A DNA stretch of 64,000 nt, taken from contig QRDG01000398.1 of the NCBI GenBank assembly GCA_012064385.1, positions 1,916,603-1,980,602 on the forward strand, read 5' to 3'. Shown piece by piece: positions 44,168 to 56,600 of the stretch. The notes under the pieces were generated by a model. It made no database searches and was not told the origin of the DNA. It was given only the letters and a program-made list of their open reading frames with translations. The stretch is from Puccinellia tenuiflora (taxonomy: Eukaryota > Streptophyta > Magnoliopsida > Poales > Poaceae). Made by a program: the position numbers and the translations under genes. How positions within the stretch are numbered: the stretch's first letter is position 1; each line of letters opens with the position of its first letter.

Positions 44168-44679
44168 CGCGAGGGGTGGAGAAGTTTCGAGGGAGCATTC
44201 TGCAAAATCGCCCACGAAGGAGAAGATTTGTCGGAGGAAGATCCAACGGTTGCCGTCTGACTGTGAATCTCGTGCACACTTTTTTTTCCGGACACTTTCT
44301 TTTCGACCACCGTAGGATTCACAAAACGAAACGCATGACTATAAAATTCTAAAAATAATTTAAGATTCAAGTCAAATAAAAAAATGTAAGATTTCCTACA
44401 GAAAATAACGTAAGATTCAAATGCTACATTTATTTAAACTCTGTTTTTTTAGGGATTTATTTAAACTCGGTTAGATGCACAATACAACATGATTTTTCTA
44501 GCATACCGGTAGAAAGAACATAGTACTCTATTATTTAAAAAACAATGGTTGAGTCGATGAATTATGTCATACAAAATTAAGTGCAACAAAATTTGTAGCA
44601 GAATCCTATGAGATATGGCCATACAAATCAAACATTCCTCCGGTACGGACAAGTTCGATTCAAGCAAACTGTGAGAAAT
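44168..44679. promoter_or_regulatory. Upstream region of the PHD/Myb gene
   Basis: About 500 bp precede the start codon on the minus strand. GC content falls sharply past 44270, so the leader is probably short. The rest is AT-rich with repeated TAAGATTCAA words (about 44358-44420). No convincing TATA box or other site is called. Confidence 0.35.
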
Positions 44680-45075
44680 ATTCCTAACATGTTTTCAACC
44701 TTTTTAACCTCGAATTATTTAGAACTTTTTGAAACAAAGAGTCCATGTAGAGTTGCAAGTGTCATAAACACATATATTGCTAAATGGAGTCAGAAGGCCA
44801 TTGTGGAAAATATTCAACCTCACAAGGCCATGGCCTCTATGCTCATGCTCGTCTCTTGAGAAATTTATAAGGAACGTAATGCTAGGATGTTTCGCCACCA
44901 CGCTTCTACCGCCACCATGATTATCAATAAGATCAAAGGCGAAGCAAAATATTGGAGCTTGGCCGGCATGAAGATTTTGTATTATTCTGGGAGAGTAATC
45001 CCTTATTTGAAAACCTAGGACTTGTCCTAGGCACTTGTTCTAAAACTTTTCTTATTTAATGAAAATAGAAAATTA
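44680..45075 (+). pseudogene. LINE 3'-terminal remnant
   Basis: The plus strand encodes the C-terminal region of a plant LINE: a motif close to WEIWxERNAR appears as *EIYKERNARMF, followed by INKIKGEAKYWSLAGMK. The expected Trp codon is TGA. The tail includes TTTAATGAAAATAGAAAA, suited to a degenerate 3' end. It is separate from the LINE at 28112-31850. Confidence 0.7.
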
Positions 45076-45478
45076 TTTGTCTTGTTTCAAATAGATTCAA
45101 GCTTTAACTATTTTTCGACTAAATCTATATTATCAACATTCAATAACAGAAATATGGAATAACAAATAAAGCGAGTTTTCTTCTTGGTCCTATACGTAGA
45201 GTTCACATTAAATACTGCAACGTGCTGAAGCAAAATATACTCCCTTTGACTCGCAAGATTCCCATGGAGCATGTATAGAAAAACATAGTATTGCAATACC
45301 ACGTCCAGTCTATCCTATGGGATTCAGTTTGTACCACATTTTGTTTGATGGTATAACAGAAAAAACACAGTATTAGGTGATACGTTGCAAAATAAAACCG
45401 TTCTCTCTTGCCAATGAAGTAGCATGTGTGCTTATTTACTGCATGAGTGTTTGAATAGATACCGATACTTAAGATGTA

Positions 45479-45557
45479 CTTCCTCCGTCCCTAATTAAGA
45501 CGTTTCGGTAGGATAAATTAGCCTACCAAAACATCTTATAATTAGGGACATAGGTGG
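45479..45557. mobile_element. Stowaway MITE, 79 bp
   Basis: CTTCCTCCGTCCCTAATTAA at the left is matched by TTATAATTAGGGACATAGGTGG at the right, with TA at 45477-45478 and 45558-45559. It lies between the PHD/Myb and MYCBP-like genes. Confidence 0.85.
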
Positions 45558-45981
45558 TATTTGTGTATTTAACTACTGCTTTTTTCTGCATCAGTTGATG
45601 CAGACAACCATATTTCAAGATCCTTTTGGAGTAGATAAAATCTACATAAATGCTTACAATGCGGCCGTCTCATGTCTCTATAAGGTAGTAACAATGAAAG
45701 TTTCTGATGTTACGAAACCACAACAACATTGCTTTACAGCAGAGCAAATTGACTATTCAGTATGAATCATAGTAGCGCCGAAGTTCAGCTTCGCCCATGA
45801 AGTGTTGGTATTTCTGGTCTGCCCCAGGTGGAGTGGATCATGCACAGGATCCGAAGGGTTAATGAGAGTAAAAAAGTATTAACCAAGAAATGTTCCTTTT
45901 GTATAGAACTTGGTGATCCATAACGAAGAGGCATACATATTTGCTTGGTGACACCTATTATGTCAACATCCGTTGGTTCCA

Positions 45982-47526
45982 TTAATTCCAAGGTGCATCA
46001 ATCTTCAAATTCTTAAGTTCCTCCAACTGCAAGAGATAATGCATATTAGTTGTCGGCTCCATTCCTAATACAATAATCTCCTGCAGTTCATCATTTAAAT
46101 GTAAACTTTTCTTTGACTGGAAATGGTACTATGACTATTTCCATCTAGCAACATGTAATTATGTGAATGGCTAATAAACAAGGGAAGTCGCGCGTATTGA
46201 ATATTCCCACGGGTTGCGGGTACATCGCTAGTTCATGCTATAGCAGCAGCGTGCACAGCCCACCCTTTTAACTGCCCTAATGTTAGTTATGTGGTTACAA
46301 AACAAATACCTTGCTATTTCATGACTAATATCCAGCTATGGACGAGAAATTTAGAATTTATTGTAAATGTGCAAAGTAGCATTGCATATTCGTATTTTAC
46401 AAACATGATAACACAGCTTACCTGTCTACTTGTTTCCTTGTGAGACTCTAAAAGCTCATTATACTTCAATTGCAAATCCAACTTCTCAGCTTTGAGCTTT
46501 TCATAGTCGGAAATAGATGGGCCACCCAATTTCTGCTGAACAAACCTGAGATATATCAGCATGTTTAGTCCTAGCATGAATATTGACACAACAACAGTAT
46601 TTTTATGTCATTTATAGCAATTTAAGTGCTACTCGACCAAGCTTCCAATATCCAGAGGTAATCATGAGCCATTCGTTTGACAGATGGGGCAAGAAAATAA
46701 ACATGCCAAAAATTCAAATCAACTCACTCCACTGCAGATGATGGCTTGTCGTTCTCCTCGTACAATGCAACAAGAACTGCAACATGATAAAAGGTAGATA
46801 TAGGTAACCGGTCACGTGAACCAAGATTTATCAAGATAGCTCGTTTAAAAAAAAAGAACTTAAGGAACATAACACCAAACCTTTCGTGAGAGTATCGAGC
46901 ACACCGCTGGATTCAAGATACTTCCTGAAACCTTCTTTCTTGGCTTCTCTGTCCTACAAAGACCATAACATTACCATCCGTAAGCATCATTTGGGAAGCA
47001 AATTGCATCATAAATATGTTGTACCTTCAGGGAGACAAGTTTGCCTTTAACTTACAACATTCTAGTCAAAGTAAATATGTGAAATTATTTGTCCTTTCTA
47101 TGCTACAACTTCGCAGCGAAACCAAAACTGTCTGTCCTACAAGAAGTGGACCAATGATTTTAAGCTGAAACTACCCGAGCAAGACAGAAATTCCAAGCCA
47201 ATTGGAGAATTTTTCACAAAACTTTCCTACCAAATTGCAACGACCATTGACAAGCCGTCGTCCACATAGAACATTCCGTTACAGATAGAACCTACAAGCC
47301 AGTACAGCAGTAATTTTCTGAACGAAAAAAATAGAAAGAAAAGAGAAGATCCCAACTCTTAACTACACAGTTTACGGTGAATACGGCATTCGACCACCAG
47401 GCCTATGCTACACTAATCTCGCCACGGAATCGATGCGCATCGGATGGTTCCGCCAAAGCCCAAGAGATGCAGCGTACTTCGCTTATCCTAGATCGCGAGG
47501 GGTGCTGGGAGGAAGAAGAGTACCAT
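45982..47526 (-). CDS. c-Myc-binding protein (MYCBP/AMY-1) homologue, ~97 aa
   Basis: Coding exons on the minus strand: 46953-46881, 46776-46728, 46545-46422 and 46026-45982, all GT..AG and in phase, ending TAA. The protein reads REAKKEGFRKYLESSGVLDT, then LTKVLVALYEENDKPSSAVE, FVQQKLGG, and a coiled-coil tail that ends LKIDAPWN. This matches human MYCBP, about 103 aa, along its length. The start is uncertain: the only in-phase solution found is an ATG at 47524-47526 immediately followed by a GT, giving a first coding exon of three bases and a product starting MDREAKK. Animal MYCBP binds c-Myc and AKAP proteins; plants lack Myc of that type, so the plant role is unknown. Confidence 0.85.
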
Positions 47527-47699
47527 CTGGATCCTCGAGAGCGGATCCTGGAGGAGTTCCGGATGAAATCCGCAGCGGGGCTCGAGTCAGAAGAAGAGGG
47601 AGGAGAATGGCGTGGGAGCGCCGGCCGGATCTGCAGCCTTGAGTTGAGCTGGTGGTACTGTGCTGTGCTGCACTACGGCAGAGCTCGACACTGACGTGT

Positions 47700-48481
47700 G
47701 AATCAGATGGAAGTGAAGGGTCTTTCCGTGCATCTGGTCTACGGCGGCGGTGGATCAGATGCGTAGTGAATAAGATGGAGTCATGGAGCTGACAAATCTT
47801 GGTGCAAGCCGAGTGAATTAGGGCCCTTAATTCAAATAAGTTTTAAAATGTTATTCCCTCCTATCTGTTTTAAATGTGGCGGAGAGAGAACGGAGTGAAA
47901 TGCATTATAAGTGATGACAATAAAAGGTTTGGTTACTTCGAGTGAGAATTAAGCTAGAGTCTACTCAACTTTAGAACCATCGGATTTGTAACGTGATTCG
48001 TGTAACATGTGACTTGTATATGTATTGCAACTACTTTTTTTTTTTCAATTGCATATGGATTACGCACATGGATTACACGTAGTTTGCAACTGAGATTTTC
48101 TCAGTTGTCGGTGGGTTGTATACGAGGCGTAACTGAATTTTTCCAGTTGCAGATGGATAATACATGAGTTGCAACTAAACTTTCAATTTGCACATGAGTT
48201 TGCACATAGGAGCTAATGTAAATTTTCCCAAGTTACACGGAGTTACCCATGAGTTACAAAGAAATTCCTCACCCGATTAGCTCTAGTTGCTCCCGACAAT
48301 AAATTAAGATCAGAGGGAGTAGAGAGTTGTAGCTTCCATGCTTTTTTTCCTACGTGTATTTTTCTACTCCATCTGATTTTTCAAAGTAAAAAAAGTTTAG
48401 TCCGTTGATTGGTTGGGTGAAATGAGAATTAAGAAGGGATGAGGAAAGGAACATGATTCATGTGTTAAACTCGCACAGATC
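47700..48481. other. Intergenic stretch upstream of the MYCBP-like gene
   Basis: No gene is seen. The first 150 bp may be promoter. Between about 48020 and 48270 variants of GAGTTGCAACT, CAGTTGCA and TTACAC recur. A partial TTCCCTCCTATCTGTTTTAA at 47856 resembles a Stowaway end without a partner. Confidence 0.4.
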
Positions 48482-49183
48482 TATTACCTAGGGGACACCT
48501 GGTAATTCGTACATGGGATAGGGAATAAGACTTAAACTCCCATTACCCTTCCCTATGATTACCAAACAAATTGTTATGAAAGATCAGAGTGGTAGATTTA
48601 GAAATCAAAAGAAAATATGGTGACAAACTTGACGCGCACAATTCGCTGGTAAAATTTCCATGAAATTATTTCAGAATGAGGGAGGACGAGGCGATTTGTG
48701 GAGAAGAAAACAGGCTAATGCATGGCCTGGAAAACCGCCCACGATTGGCTAACGAGGTCGATCTCGCAAGGACATGCAGAAGCACATCATGCGGGTGAAT
48801 TTTTTCACAGTCGGCCTCCTCGTCCGTTTGCATGCCCTAATTAAAGGGGGATGGTAACAATAGAGAAAACTCTCGCTGAGATTGGCTGGAGTTACATTGA
48901 AGACATTTTTTCATGCCCAATAGTGTTGCCTAGGTCGCGATGATTCAAAAGATGAGCCCTATACACTAGAATGAAGGGAGTAGCTAAGATACAATGTTGC
49001 CCTCTCTCCTCATTAAATATAGTTTTACATCAACATTTTGTCTAGATAACGTGCTAAGAAACTAGTATTGAAAAAGTCCTAAGTCGTCGTCCTGTCATGA
49101 ACTATTTGTTGTGTCATCTTCCCTGTTGAGTTTTCCTTGACAAATCACTAGTCACGAGAGCACTAAAATCTATGCTCAAAATT
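48482..49183. repeat. Segmental duplication, copy 1 (702 bp)
   Basis: The sequence starting TATTACCTAGGGGACACCTG is repeated in the same orientation at 49514-50340, collinear to the shared end ATCTATGCTCAAAAT. It contains no gene. It lacks the MITE present in copy 2 and so shows the empty target site (AAGAAACTAGTATTGA). Confidence 0.9.
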
Positions 49184-49366
49184 GTAGGAGATGTTGAAGC
49201 GACGGGTATGTGATCGAGCACTGTTGTCTTGTCTCACATAGTAATTGAGAATTTTCAAAATTGCCTTGTCTTCCTTGAGGACTCAATTACTATGTGAGAG
49301 TTTTCAAAATTGCCTTGTCTTCCCGATTCTCAATTACTATGTGAACGAACGGGACTCTCAATTACT

Positions 49367-49412
49367 CGTCGCTTCGTGAGAGTTTTCTCCACAAAACTCT
49401 CACAAAGCGACG
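49367..49412. other. Near-perfect 20-bp hairpin with 6-nt loop
   Basis: Positions 49367-49386 and 49393-49412 are reverse complements with a single mismatch that would be a G-U pair in RNA on one strand. The loop is CTCCAC. It lies in a 330-bp spacer between two duplicated segments, in which TCAATTACTATGTGA and GTTTTCAAAATTGCCTTGTC also repeat. A precursor of a small RNA is possible but the short stem and short loop do not match a typical plant MIRNA. Confidence 0.85.
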
Positions 49413-49513
49413 ATAACGGGACCCGATTTCCTAGACTTTCGTTTGGGACTACTATGTGAACGAGCACTGTTGTCTTGTCTTCCTCGAGCCCGATCTCGGA
49501 AGCCACCCACAAT

Positions 49514-50340
49514 TATTACCTAGGAGATGCCTGGTAATTCATACATGGGATAGGGAATAAGACTTAAACTCCCTTTCCCCTTCCCTATGATTTCCAAACA
49601 AGTTATTATGAGAGATTATAGCGGTAGATTTAGAAATCAAACGAAAATCTAGCGAACAAACTTGGCGCGCACAATTCGTTGATAACATTACCATGGATCT
49701 GATTCAGAAGGAGGAGAAGGATGAGGGCGGGCTATTGCATGGCCTAGAAAATCGCTCACGATTTGCTAACGAGGTCGATCTCGTGAGGACTTGTAGAAAC
49801 CCATCGCACAGTGGATTTTCTCACCATGAGCCTCCTCATCCGTTCGCATGCCCAAATTAAAGGGGTTTGTTAACGCTAGAGAAACTCTAGCTGGGATTGG
49901 CTAGAGTTATATTTAGGACAAAATTCTCATTGGGATTGGTTGGAGTTACATTGAGGACAATTTTTCACTCCCAATACCACGCTGCCTAGGTCACGATGAT
50001 TCAAAAGTTGAGCCCTACACATGGGGACGAAGGGAGTAGCTAACATACAACTTTGCCCTCACTCCTCATTATATATAGTGTTACATCATAATATGCTAAG
50101 AAACCACTCCCTTCGTATCAAAATGTAAGATGTTTTAGCATTTTGCTTTTCATCCGTATCTAGACATGTTTTAGTGCAAGATTAAAGGCTAAAACATCTT
50201 ATATTTTGATTAAGAGGGAGTAGTATTGAAAGAGGCCTAAGCCGCCGTCCGGTCATGAACGATTTGTTGAGCCATCCTCTCTGTTGAGTTTTTCTCAACA
50301 AACCACTAGTCATGAGAACACTGAAATCTATGCTCAAAAT
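49514..50340. repeat. Segmental duplication, copy 2 (827 bp with MITE)
   Basis: This copy matches 48482-49183. It differs by an internal partial duplication of GGGATTGG(C/T)T(A/G)GAGTTA near 49893-49945 and by a Stowaway insertion at 50107-50220. No gene is seen. Confidence 0.9.
50107..50220. mobile_element. Stowaway MITE, 114 bp, with empty site preserved
   Basis: The ends are CTCCCTTCGTATCAAAATGT and, reversed from the right, CTCCCTCTTAATCAAAATAT. The right TA is at 50221-50222; the left TA has changed to CA (50105-50106). Copy 1 of the duplication has the uninterrupted site near 49070, so insertion followed the duplication. Confidence 0.92.
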
Positions 50341-50697
50341 CGCAATAGATAAATGAATTCTCCTATAGCATGATCAGTGGTCACAAAGATTCAAAAGAAC
50401 TAGGAAGTACGACTGATGGTTATATACAATGGGTTCCTTCGGGTTTTATCCCCCCATGAAATCACGACACTGGAATTCCGTTGTTGCAATAGAAACAACA
50501 AAAAAACCTGGAAGAAACAAAAAAAAATCCGTTGTTTTGATGCAATAGAAACAAAATATTAATCATAACAGTCTTCAGTTGTGCAATTCCGAGGATGTAC
50601 AACGGTGCTTTCTGTGTGTCAAAACCCTGAAAGAAAAAAAGACAAAGCTGTGCAAGAAAAGACAAGGTAACTGGTTTGAGAATCCAAACTAGACATA

Positions 50698-53600
50698 TTA
50701 TTCCGGGATTGCTCTAACATGAGAACTCAGCTCTCTGACTTGATTCTCCAGCCGTCCTGGGTGGCAGAAGAAATCGGTGAATACTCGTCTTTCCTCCTGC
50801 ACATTGCGTGAAGGCTGTTGTAACATCTGCAGACCAAATGTAAATATGAGAGTGATGACTGAATCCATATACAGAACTACATCTAAATTGCTAAAACTGG
50901 TGAGTATTAGCACCGCGAGGAAGTGACAGCTGTAAAGTACCTTGGCTTTTTCATCTCGAGCCATCGTTACTTCATTAACAGAAGCAGAGACTTCGTAGCT
51001 GATCCTTTCTAATTCTTCAAGCGCTTGCGCCAGTGGCTGAGTAAACGTGGTGAAGTAAATAGCAACATAACTTAGTACAGGATGCAGAGGAAAGGGTAGA
51101 AAAATGAGAAGAGAATGTACCCATGGTGTAAATTTTGGTAGCATATGCGTCACGGGTACAGATAAAATCTGCTCAAGTAACTGGATCATCCTGCATCTGC
51201 AAAATGATGAAAAAGTATGAAGTGATTGGACAAAAGGCCTAACATACAACTCTATCAATAGGAGTTAGCCAATGTACCATCTACTTTTAGTGCGACTCTC
51301 CTCTTGCTAGTGTGCATATAAGGGAGATTAAACCACCCAATGCATGAAGAAAGGTAAAATTTATGAAGGGGGGCTGGGGTGGGCACAATCGAGGGGAAAA
51401 CTCACTGATCATCGATAAATCTTCCCCGTTCACGTGGAAGAACATTTTCAAGCTCATGCTGATAATAGTGCAGCTCATCCTCCAGTTCTGTTATCTGTTC
51501 AACCAAAGCATATGCTGAAACATAGGTAGGTGTCATTGTCTGAGCACCTACAGAAAATGGAAAGAATGAATTACTCCACCTTATGGTAGATAAAAGAAAA
51601 CTGTACGATTTGTCAAAATACCGGGCCTACCTGAGTGACTGCTTAGGATATCCCTCACAGCATGGAGAAAAGTATCCCGGTCATCAACAGGCCCTTCTTC
51701 AATCATGTCCGATGCAGCTTGACCAAGTAAATGATATCGGTCCTATGTATTGTGCAGTATATGCTCTATTTATAAGAATGTACAAACGAACTGAATAATA
51801 ACAAGCTAAACAACATTGTCGTAACAGATAAAATCAGCAAGCAGTACCAGGCGGGCATTGACAGCTGCTAAGTAGCTCTGCAGCTCTGTTTCTATCGCTT
51901 TTAGCAATGAATAGGCACCCGAAATTTTAGTCCGTCTTTCAAAATGGCAAGCTATCTTCAGAAACTGATGAGCAGCAAGCTGATTAACCAACTGATTGAT
52001 GAACTGCGAAAAAGAAGAAATGTCTACATCATCACTTTGTTTGGTAGGAAGTTGGTTTCTACTGAAACAACCAAGTATTAGCATGCTACCCTTTTCTGCT
52101 GGCTTATGTAGCATTCCTGACGATGAACCTTCAAGTTATGATCCCCTAGAAGATCATAGTTAGACATGAAGTACCAAGCTCAGTACTGCAAAACGCTTTC
52201 AACTGCTTATTGAGCCCTGAGGAGATCACACCTTGCAAAATATTTACACCCTCAAGTCGAGCCAGGTCAGCACACAAGATTGCAACAGTCTATAAAAAGG
52301 AAGATCAAAATAGGCCATTAATTTTTACACAGTCCAGCACATAAATGGAAATCTGGTTGGGTAAAGCATAAGATAGCTAAATGGGACAAAGAGACAACTG
52401 TTTTGACTGGAGGCAGTAGGAAAATAGTGTAAAATGTGAATGAAGGACACAAGTCCTCAATACACAAATCAGCTAACAGGCACATGGTAGTTACACTTCC
52501 TAGGAACTTTAGCTTCATTGTTCATTCATCTATTTACACCAACGAAGCAGCCATGAACTCGTGATATCCACCAAAGGTGTCCAAGAAAAATATTCCCACC
52601 GTCTCTTATATTTCTATTCTGTGGCAGTGCCTGTGACATCTTATTGATAGATGCACATAGTTCTTGATAGGAATAGAAATTAATTCAAGGTATCAAGAAG
52701 TGTAAATTAACAACTCTCAAGCCTCCATGGAGGGAAATCTTCGGAAGTTCATGCATCAAGAACGAAATTCAGTTTACCTCGGATAGGCATCCCTGCACTT
52801 GAAGGGAGAGATCCTTAAGCTCATCGGTAAGTTCAGCGTTTCTCCTCCTAAAAACCAAATAATAAAATCCACAAAACCACAGATGAATAAGTTATGAAAT
52901 TATACGAGTTTGAACAGCACATGTACAATAGCTTCATTGCGGTACCATACGATAGGGAAACATTTTCAGACTGAAAAAATGAAGTCTACAAGATTTTGTT
53001 CAATCTCTACTTGTTGTGTCAAATCTCAAAGCAAGTAAAATAACGAAACCAGGAACCAAGCAGTTTCCCTTTTAGGGGTGGCCAACAAGGATTGTACTAC
53101 GCTCTAAAATGTTCCATTCTCAAATAATGATACCATGCCACTTCAATGGGACCTCTTTCAAATGGAATTAGTCTTAACTCGAGCTCACTCATGTCAGAGA
53201 TACCTTAGAGAGTGGATGTCTTCATGAATATATGACTGTTGGGATGCCAACTGAGCTCTCAGCTTTGAGAGTGTAGCTTCCTCCTTAGCATATTCTACTT
53301 GTGCTTCTATGTACTGCCTCTTACTTTTGGCAAATCTGTCAACAAAGGAAAAGCATTCGTACAGCAAATAGACTGATTCTTCACTTTGATGGTAACTATA
53401 AGGTAAGCTGTCAAAAGATAATAGCCAATGCACATAAACGAAGATCTATAAATCTGAGTTCAAGCCATGTAGTTAACTTAAGAAACAAATTGAGTAATTA
53501 TATATATCCTAGATGTCTAATTTTCCAAATACATATTAAAACACAGTAACGAACATGAATTAATAAGACACTCTGGCAGCAACAGGGGTGATTTTATACC

Positions 53601-56600
53601 AACAGGGATGAATAATCCAAATGCAATTATGCGGATAGGGAGGTTGGGATGCAGGTTGAGGCTCCATCAATAGGAAAACTAATCTCAGAAATGAAGTCAA
53701 GGAAATGTCTGAGGGGTCGATATCCGTGGAGAAAAAACAAACTTCTATGTTAACTTCAAGAAAAGGAATTACAAAAATGAAAAAGTACTCCTTCCATTTT
53801 AAAATTTAACGGTTACATTCTTCAAAGTACAGTGTAGAAGCAATGATGTTTTCTCTCCTTCGAACTCATTTATCGCTCATCTCTCTTCATCTTTATGATT
53901 AAACACACGGAGAATATCCTAAGGTGGAAACAGGACAGGTGATAGGGACTGTAAATTTGCTTTGAGATAGTACAAAATTAAGACAAATCCAACCTAGATG
54001 CGGTAGTTTGCAGTAGTAAGACCAAAGAAATAGTGTAATTGACAGATCAACAAAAACTTACATTGAATTGATTCGCTTCAGTTCAGCTACAAATTGACGA
54101 TGCTTTTCAGAATCTCCTGCAAAAAACAAGAAAGGAAAATTGGTTATCACAGTTCACTGTTGCATAAGTTGCTCACCTAGACAGAGAAAAGATGCAGGGA
54201 GTTACTGAGTATGACTTTGGTTAAATCCAAGATATCAATTATAGAGTACACAACAGCCAAGCCAATAATGGACCAGTAAATGTTGAAGATATTAAGACCT
54301 TGATGAAAAGAGGGTTTTACTCTTGTCTTCTTGATTTGGAACAAGCTGAATACAGGGAGACCGATGATACATAGCTCCATTCAGAAATAAAACTATTTAA
54401 TCCATTTAAGCTTAGTCAGCACTAAAGATGCACTCACTGTGAGAAAACTCAAAACAAGTAGGGTTACCTAAGCATGACATTTTTACCAAAAAAACTTGAT
54501 GTGTCAAATAGAGTAACATGGTCAATTTTTACTAGTTCAGTCATATGTTGGCTGGGCACGAAACTCGAACATTCAACATTTCACATCACAAAAGTAAATT
54601 ATGATAATATATCCTTCTTCCGTAATAAATTATGCTGACACACGAAAAAGGATTTATAGCCTTTCCAATACTTGTATTCAACTTAAATAGTGGTATATAC
54701 AAAAACTAACATAACATATAGGGAACGCAAGGACCCAGACAGAATATTAAGGGGTCAAGATAAAATAATACAAAAGTGAAATATCAAAACCTTTATCTGT
54801 TTTGTTGGCACAAGAAAATAAGAGCATATAAAATGTATGGAGAAAGTACAGACAAGAAAACTGTAATATGACAATGATCAAGTAAAAGAATCATCACCCT
54901 TTGACACGTCTTCTTTGGCAACAAGATGGAGAGGTCCCTGCAAAATCCCAAAGAGAAAACGTGGTCATCATGTACATGCAAAAGGATTTTCCTATATCTG
55001 AACAGTAAACTTAGCCTAAAATATTGTTGAAATATACATGCATTGCCCACATTTGCCCAAATGATCGAGCTTTTAGGTGAACTATTGGTGAGTAAAACTA
55101 AATATGGTACTTCCTCCGATCCGAAATGTGTGTCGCTGGAAAACACCTAGCTACGTTCAACATACCAGTACAAGTAGCGACACTCTTTTAGGATCAGAGG
55201 GAGTATTAGAGTCAAGAGATCTCGAGGTCATGACCTGGCTAGCGTGATTTAAAATAAAAAAAGTTGCTGCCCACGTTGAGTCCACATTTAAGCCTGCGGC
55301 AGCCATTTGAGAGGGAGAGTGTTGAAGTAAAAGTGCATTCCCCATCTTTTCTCCATACGTTCGAGCTTTTGGATGAACCGTTGGTGCATGCAACTCAACA
55401 AAACTATTTAACTTTTTCTATATCCAATACGAGACCCGTAATTCATTTTGTACGGTTGGCAACCTATCATAATTTTCTGTGCAGTATGGTAATTTTATCT
55501 TGTATTATGATGTTTAAAACTAATATTCTAACAAGGTATGAATGACTGATAATTACTGCAAACAGAAAAATGAAAAAGGATACACACGTGTTCAGTTTCA
55601 AAGTTACAACAGGCACCAATGAACGAAAATCTTATGGCATCTCCAAGGACACCTCTCATCCCACCTCTCAAATGTCCAAAAGTGTCTGACGGACAAAAAA
55701 CACAACCCAAGGGACCTCTCAAAACCATCTCATCTGTCCAAAATTGTCTAGAGCTACCATCCCATTCTCAAATTTGAGATTGGTTCGGTGCACCACGCTT
55801 CTCCGGGCAGGCTGTGGAGGTCAACAACACTGCAGAGGAGATGCTCGACAGCTCCCTGCCGCTGGAAAGCCAGCGTCATCCCGAACACGAGCCAGCCGGA
55901 TGCACAACTGTTCGGCCAAATGGCCAAATAGTCATTCTCTGTTTTTTTAGCATTTGTGACTTTTGTGAATTTGTGTAGGAGATGAATGTGTAGGACATCT
56001 GGTGCATTTTTGTGCAATTGTATATATAAATGTGTAGGAGATGAATTTTGTGCATTTGTAGGAGTATCAAGAGGAGTGTATCATGCATTTGATCAATGAT
56101 GGTCAACAATGTTTCAAGTTAAGGAAGTAACCCCCTATGGAAACACAACCTACCCAGAGAGCAGTATGCAAAAGAGGCAGCTCATATACAATCAAAGAGG
56201 ATGAGTTGTTTGTAACGGCATGGTTGGAACTTGGAAGTTAGCCAAGATCCAATCCAAGGGGCAAATGGGTCCTGCCTATTGGAAGAGAATTCATGAATAC
56301 TCCTAATTAGAATTTTGCAACGAGGACTCACTTCAAACGCGGTGCGGTGTAATCCAAGAAGCCTGCAACATGTTTTGTGGAGCATATGAACAAGTGCAGA
56401 ACATGAATCTCCCAAGTGGTATAGGAATCAAAGAACATGTAAGTTCTACGTACTTGCAATGTTCATGTTATTTACTCCTTCTGTGTTGCAACATGTTGAA
56501 ATGTGTCTCGATTGCTAGCTGACCATGGGAATAACATTGTACAATAATATGTACGACGGCAAGAACTTTTAGTTGGTTCATTGTTGGACCAAGCTCAACA

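Noticed and set aside
43813..44260. Plus-strand frames opposite the first exons of the PHD/Myb gene
   Set aside because: They are antisense to well-supported coding exons and owe their length to GC-rich composition.
53788..53950. Stowaway MITE starting TACTCCTTCCATTTTAAAATT
   Set aside because: No matching right end was found, so only a terminal remnant, if anything, is present.
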